Assembly: GCF_024347435.1 (NCBI RefSeq)
Contig: NZ_AP025480.1
Span: 2,666,001-2,730,000 of the forward strand
Direction of reading: 5' to 3'
From: Vibrio cyclitrophicus
GTDB taxonomy: Bacteria > Pseudomonadota > Gammaproteobacteria > Enterobacterales > Vibrionaceae
DNA: 64,000 nucleotides
The position numbers were made by a program, and so were the translations under genes. The first letter of the stretch is position 1; every line of letters starts with the position of its first letter. This document shows, piece after piece, positions 63,294 to 64,000 of this stretch. The notes beneath the pieces are model-generated. The model was not told where the DNA came from. It worked only from the letters and a program-made list of their open reading frames with translations, and did no database searches.

Positions 63294-64000
63294 ATGTCTA
63301 AAAAAATTGCCATTACGATCCCCTCAAGCCAAGGGGAACAAACGTTTTACTTTGGCCGAAAAGCCGTGCTCTTATGCACCACTGCTCTTTTCTCTGTTCC
63401 AGCCTTGATCGGCGGAGCAACCTACATACACTTTGAAAGTCAGCAAGAGCTGGCATCACAAGCTGGTGATGCACAGCAGTTGATCGAAACGCTGATTGTT
63501 GAAAAAGAGCAAACTGAGTTTCTTTACGCTGAACAGGTAGAAACAAACCACTCGCTGTCACAAACATTGACTGAGAAAGAAGGTGCGATTCAATTACTTG
63601 GTAAGCGTGTTTTCGATGTTGAATCCGTGCTTGGCCTTGCCGATGAAGAACTGCTTACAGACGATGTCTCTTTAGAAGATCGCATTGATGCTGCTGCGAT
63701 AGATTCAGCAGTAAGAGCGACAATGTTCCGTTTGATTCCAAACGACAGTCCAATGACTTATCAACGAATCTCTTCGTCTTATGGTCGTCGCACAAACCCT
63801 ATTTCAGGTAAGCGCCATAACCATACCGGTATCGATTTAACGTGTAAGCGAGGTGAAGAGATCCTAGCACCTGCTGATGGTGTCATTGAAACCGTTCGTC
63901 CAAGTAACAAAGGGTTTGGTAACTTCCTAACCATGCGTCACTCATTTGGCTTCATGAGCTCTTACGCACACCTTCAGAAATTCAAAGTACGCAGCGGTCA
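63294..64000 (+). CDS. M23-family peptidoglycan peptidase, truncated by the window edge
   Basis: The first 235 residues are present. A membrane-anchor segment (about 25-43) follows a short cytoplasmic N-terminus, then comes a coiled-coil region (about 48-105) and a lysostaphin-type domain with the zinc motif HNHTGIDLTC (HxGxD) and later YAHLQ. Such proteins are endopeptidases or activators in cell-wall remodelling; the architecture resembles the MepM/EnvC group. The start codon has only a weak ribosome-binding site. The C-terminus lies outside the window, so full identity is not settled. Confidence 0.82.
   Translation, partial: MSKKIAITIPSSQGEQTFYFGRKAVLLCTTALFSVPALIGGATYIHFESQQELASQAGDAQQLIETLIVEKEQTEFLYAEQVETNHSLSQTLTEKEGAIQLLGKRVFDVESVLGLADEELLTDDVSLEDRIDAAAIDSAVRATMFRLIPNDSPMTYQRISSSYGRRTNPISGKRHNHTGIDLTCKRGEEILAPADGVIETVRPSNKGFGNFLTMRHSFGFMSSYAHLQKFKVRSG

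Overview
This window is ordinary chromosomal core sequence from a gammaproteobacterium, almost certainly a Vibrio; the Splendidus-type clade is a guess. The assignment rests on gene order and protein type: the phoBR-pstS / ppx-ppk / pstCAB-phoU block with very large PstC and PstA, the divergent oxyR2-prx2 pair, and the clpB-rrn junction. I see no insertion sequence, prophage, integron, CRISPR array or defence island. GC content and codon use look even throughout.

Layout. 1-7.2 kb (minus): pepB (partial), iscX-fdx-hscA-hscB-iscA-iscU-iscS-iscR and trmJ, i.e. the ISC iron-sulfur assembly operon under its own regulator, with two tandem IscR type-1 sites. 7.4-8.2 kb (plus): suhB, with a boxA-like element in its leader. 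8.4-14.3 kb (minus): queA-tgt-yajC-secD-secF (queuosine synthesis plus the Sec accessory complex). 14.4-22.4 kb: a CBS-domain protein, a chemoreceptor, oxyR2/prx2, cutC, a LysR regulator and two small outer-membrane proteins. 22.4-35 kb: a phosphate/polyphosphate locus (phoU-pstB-pstA-pstC minus, ppk-ppx plus, phoB-phoR-pstS minus) with two visible Pho boxes. 35-38 kb (plus): rdgC, trhP (yegQ) and yfhL. 38-39.5 kb (minus): a small unknown gene and mepA.

39.6-46 kb (minus) is a complete rRNA operon: 16S, tRNA-Ala(GGC), 23S, 5S, tRNA-Asp(GTC), tRNA-Trp(CCA). It has P1/P2 promoters, leader and spacer boxA elements and a terminator, followed by a degenerate second copy of the tRNA-Trp/terminator unit. 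Upstream come clpB (heat-shock promoter), pgeF and rluD, divergent from bamD; this matches the order around rrnG in E. coli. 51.5-55.1 kb (plus): an MltF-type lytic transglycosylase, raiA, and pheA with a readable pheL leader peptide and attenuator. 55.4-58.3 kb: a GGDEF-EAL protein overlapping yjjX. 58.4-64 kb: trpR and slt (minus), then ettA, a PilZ protein and a truncated M23 peptidase (plus).

Themes. Translation and RNA quality dominate: rRNA, tRNAs, TrmJ, QueA, Tgt, TrhP, RluD, RaiA, EttA, and SuhB as an rRNA antitermination factor. The ISC system could supply clusters to TrhP and YfhL, and PheA consumes prephenate, the proposed donor substrate for TrhP-type tRNA hydroxylation. I did not find an unmistakably new multi-gene system. 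The most interesting items are regulatory: the suhB boxA, the clpB terminator whose T-tract abuts rrn P1, the degenerate tRNA-Trp duplicate, several unassigned palindromes, and the enlarged Pst permeases.
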